The translations under genes were made by a program, and so were the position numbers. DNA of 64,000 nt from Seriola aureovittata (Eukaryota; Chordata; Actinopteri; Carangiformes; Carangidae): NCBI RefSeq assembly GCF_021018895.1, contig NC_079369.1, forward strand, positions 11,375,694 to 11,439,693. Direction: 5' to 3'. Position 1 is the stretch's first letter, and the number at the start of each line of letters is the position of its first letter. This document shows positions 61,342 through 64,000 of the stretch, in pieces. A model generated the notes under the pieces. The model saw nothing but the letters and a program-made list of their open reading frames with translations, made no database searches and was not told where the DNA came from.

Positions 61342-64000
61342 GTATTTCTCTTTCGTCAATCTTGATCAAAATCAATGTTATCTGCCCAACCTGGTAACTC
61401 TTCTATGCCCTTGCTTGCCCTCAATGTCATGTTGGAGCCATCTAATTTAAAAAAATAATCTCTGCTACAGAATAATATAGATTTGAAACCTGAAATCATA
61501 TGATATGCAAACACACACATACACACACATATATACTTCCCATAATGTCCTATGCCTTCCCAATCAGATAAGGATTTTCCTTCAAGCTTACTTTTTCATC
61601 CACTATAACTGAATGCAGAGCCACTGCTCGTCAAAACAAGAACTGACTGACTGAACAATGAGCTGCAAAAATAGTGAACTTAACCAAACTATTTCACAAA
61701 TCCTGTTACATAATGGACATGCAGTGTGCTTATTCTCATTCAACTGATTTATGTTGTTAAAGGCATTAACTTGATAAATAGGTGTGCAGGACATTTAAAA
61801 AATAAATTTAACATTTCAGCATAGCTCTGATCAGCATACAGGAAGACACCGAAAAGCACACACACAACAAGTGCCAGGAAAACACTTTTCAGAAATGGAT
61901 TGTCAGGATACTTTAGGCTGGGGAAAACATTGGGACAAAGCATTAAAAGAGGAACTAAATCATTCACTTTCTTTCTTTCTTTTTGGCCAATTAGTCGTGA
62001 CATGATGTTTCCAGACCATGTTGCACTGTAGTGTAAAGCTACATCTCATCTGGGTGGGGTTAACAGACCACACCTGACTACACCTAGCTGTGATCATTGG
62101 TGTGTTTTCACATCTATTAAGCTTTTAAAAACATAAATGCGTTCCGCCAACTGGACTTCCTGGGTCGTATTTCATTGTTGCCCTCACAAACACTCCCCAC
62201 TGTGCTGTTTAAAGCAGGGCTTTTTTCCAGTGTGAACCTTTCAGCCCACAGACGTCTGTGCAACAAAGATTTTCCTCCATACAAGATTTAGTGTGGAGTC
62301 ACTCGTTAATGCTATTTTTACTGGACATGCATATTGCAAGAGGATGTGACATCTAAACTGTCAGGGTTCATGTACACGATGAGGGTGTGTTTTAATACCA
62401 CATGTAAGTAACTGACATTAGATGCCCACACAATCTGAATATGACGTGTGTTAATTGCAGATGTAAAAGGGGAATATTATTGACAGACTGTTAGACAGAC
62501 AGAGGTACTGGAAGGAGTGAGGACATAATTACATACATGCCTCCACATTGCAGCTTGTTTTGTCATGTTTACTGTGGTGCACTAAATTTTTTACTCACTC
62601 TCCAAGCTCTCTCTCTCTTGCTTTTCCCCTTTTCTCTGTCCTTTTTTCCAGCTCATTACTCCTAAACAATTATATTTTGGTAGAAAGCCTCTCAGTCGCA
62701 GCCTGCTGCTGGCTAAAATGAAAACAGTCAGTGCAGAGGCAAGAGGATGGATCACAGTGTCAACGCCAAAGTTATCATCACCTTGCTTGATTTATATTTC
62801 TTCTGTGCTTTTTTTCAGTGCGCTCTGCAAACACACATACACACAAACACACACTGACTCACACGGAAAGTTTTCTCAGATGAGCAGGCTGCCTGGGGTA
62901 GTATTAGGGGGTTAACTGAATGGCCATCATTCTGATAGAGCGCCTTCATTGAGGCTGTAAAATTAAACAGCCAATTTCACCTGGTAATTGGATAGTGAAA
63001 TATTCATGGTCAAACTCCCTGCCGTGAGACAGTAGCATAATGCAGTGAACAGAGTGAAAACACAGGTCAGAACATCGAATTTAATTGTCACAATGGTGTA
63101 AAACCGGCAACTTTCTATGACACCATATTAAGTCTATATCCACTGCTAGATCAACTTTCACACTGCATTCCCTCTTTGCTGTTGCAGCGCGGAAAAAGCA
63201 GAGCAAACGTTCACCTGAAACAGTTACAGTTATTCAAAATATGGTTTGAACTGAGGATGGTGTTGGTATTCACAGCAGCATGTGTTTCACTTAGTCTCTC
63301 CCGGGCCGCAAAAGCAGTAGCTTTAATTGCCATAAATACACTCTAATTAACAGGCTGGAGTTCCTGTGATGTTTTTCACCCTGCCCAAACATTAATGCAA
63401 AAATAGCATTTACAGTACGGCGTAATATTTGCTAATTACCAGCGTATGAGAGAGGGAATAAGGGGGTTATACACAAGCAGATGGCAATACCTCAGGGGTT
63501 AAGCTTCCTATTTCTCACCATACTGTGTTTGCCAATATAAGCTACGGATACACCACCCTTGGGTAGTATGAACTCTGCATCGAGGAATGAGTGCCTGGGA
63601 TCAAACACTCAAATGAGCCGTGATGATAGGCCCAGTGATACATGCTGCTGTCTTCAAGCCCCGGCCACAGAGGGCTTCCTGCATCAACCCGTTCCTCTAT
63701 TGCTTTACTTTCCTCGCCCTTAACCTCAGGCTCGACCGTTTGAACTCAACTTCAGAAGACCTTTATATTTTTTTAATGAAAATTTTCAGTGAACCACATG
63801 CTGCTGCTTAATTTTTTCTGGGAGAGTCTATTGTATAGGTATGAATGAGATTGTCCACACAAGAAACTGGTCTTTTGCTTAAATGCCTAAAACATTCTGT
63901 GTTTACACGACAACAAGGTCCTTCCTCGGGTGGCTGTTTCAATTATGACTGTTGTCTATGAAAAAATAAGGTCTCTTGATCTTGTAGTAAGTGTCTAAAA

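Larger units (their letters stand above)
56551..64000. other. Non-coding stretch, likely AGBL4 intron
   Basis: No exon is supported up to the window end. Contents include a poly-C run, a TC microsatellite and several AT-rich blocks with multiple TAATTA/ATTAAT motifs (about 57640-57800, 62925-63020, 63290-63450) that look like candidate conserved elements. Upstream AGBL4 exons were looked for by motif (YCYPYTYTR, DYFFREQL) and not found. Confidence 0.5.

Overview
This window reads as nuclear DNA from a ray-finned (teleost, probably percomorph) fish. The signs are a six-exon vertebrate gene with GT-AG introns, a 5'-truncated Rex3-type LINE with its ATGG tail, several dispersed repeats that I recognise from percomorph genomes, and many long CA/GT microsatellites. 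There are no operons, prokaryotic genes, CRISPR arrays or clear tRNA/rRNA genes.

Two genes are supported, both on the minus strand. (1) BEND5, a BEN-domain transcriptional regulator, has its complete coding sequence in six exons between 26604 (ATG) and 18087 (stop). They splice to 452 codons with every junction in phase. (2) A single 40-nt internal exon at 45276..45237 encodes QQRHLDLLTITNS and matches the segment just before the catalytic domain of AGBL4 (CCP6, a cytosolic carboxypeptidase that removes polyglutamate chains). In mammals BEND5 lies inside an intron of AGBL4 in the same orientation. The window shows the same arrangement, so almost everything here is probably AGBL4 intron with BEND5 nested in it.

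Layout: 1-1740 is non-coding with microsatellites. 1741-3452 is a repeat cluster (a TTAA-type non-autonomous element, unidentified sequence, then a Rex3 LINE with an internal deletion). 3453-11264 is non-coding with one perfect 31-bp hairpin, and 11265-11520 is a dispersed repeat. 11850-18086 may be a long BEND5 3' UTR. 18087-26604 is BEND5, with a CpG-richer stretch over exon 1 and intron 1. 26605-45236 is AGBL4 intron with (CA)n arrays, repeat fragments and a decayed coiled-coil-like open frame. 45237-45276 is the AGBL4 exon. 45277-64000 is upstream intron with large (CA)n arrays (UG in the transcript), a perfect 37-bp hairpin, a G-run cluster, another dispersed repeat, an 18-bp hairpin, and several AT-rich, homeodomain-site-rich stretches that look like candidate conserved non-coding elements.

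The most interesting observations are the conserved nested-gene arrangement, the acidic and His/Gln-rich insertion and extended C-terminus of the fish BEND5, three perfect inverted repeats with short loops, the concentration of (UG)n arrays in the AGBL4 transcript just upstream of its 40-nt exon, and the coiled-coil relic. I did not find an obviously new biological system. The only protein-coding content I can support is BEND5, the AGBL4 exon and degraded fragments.
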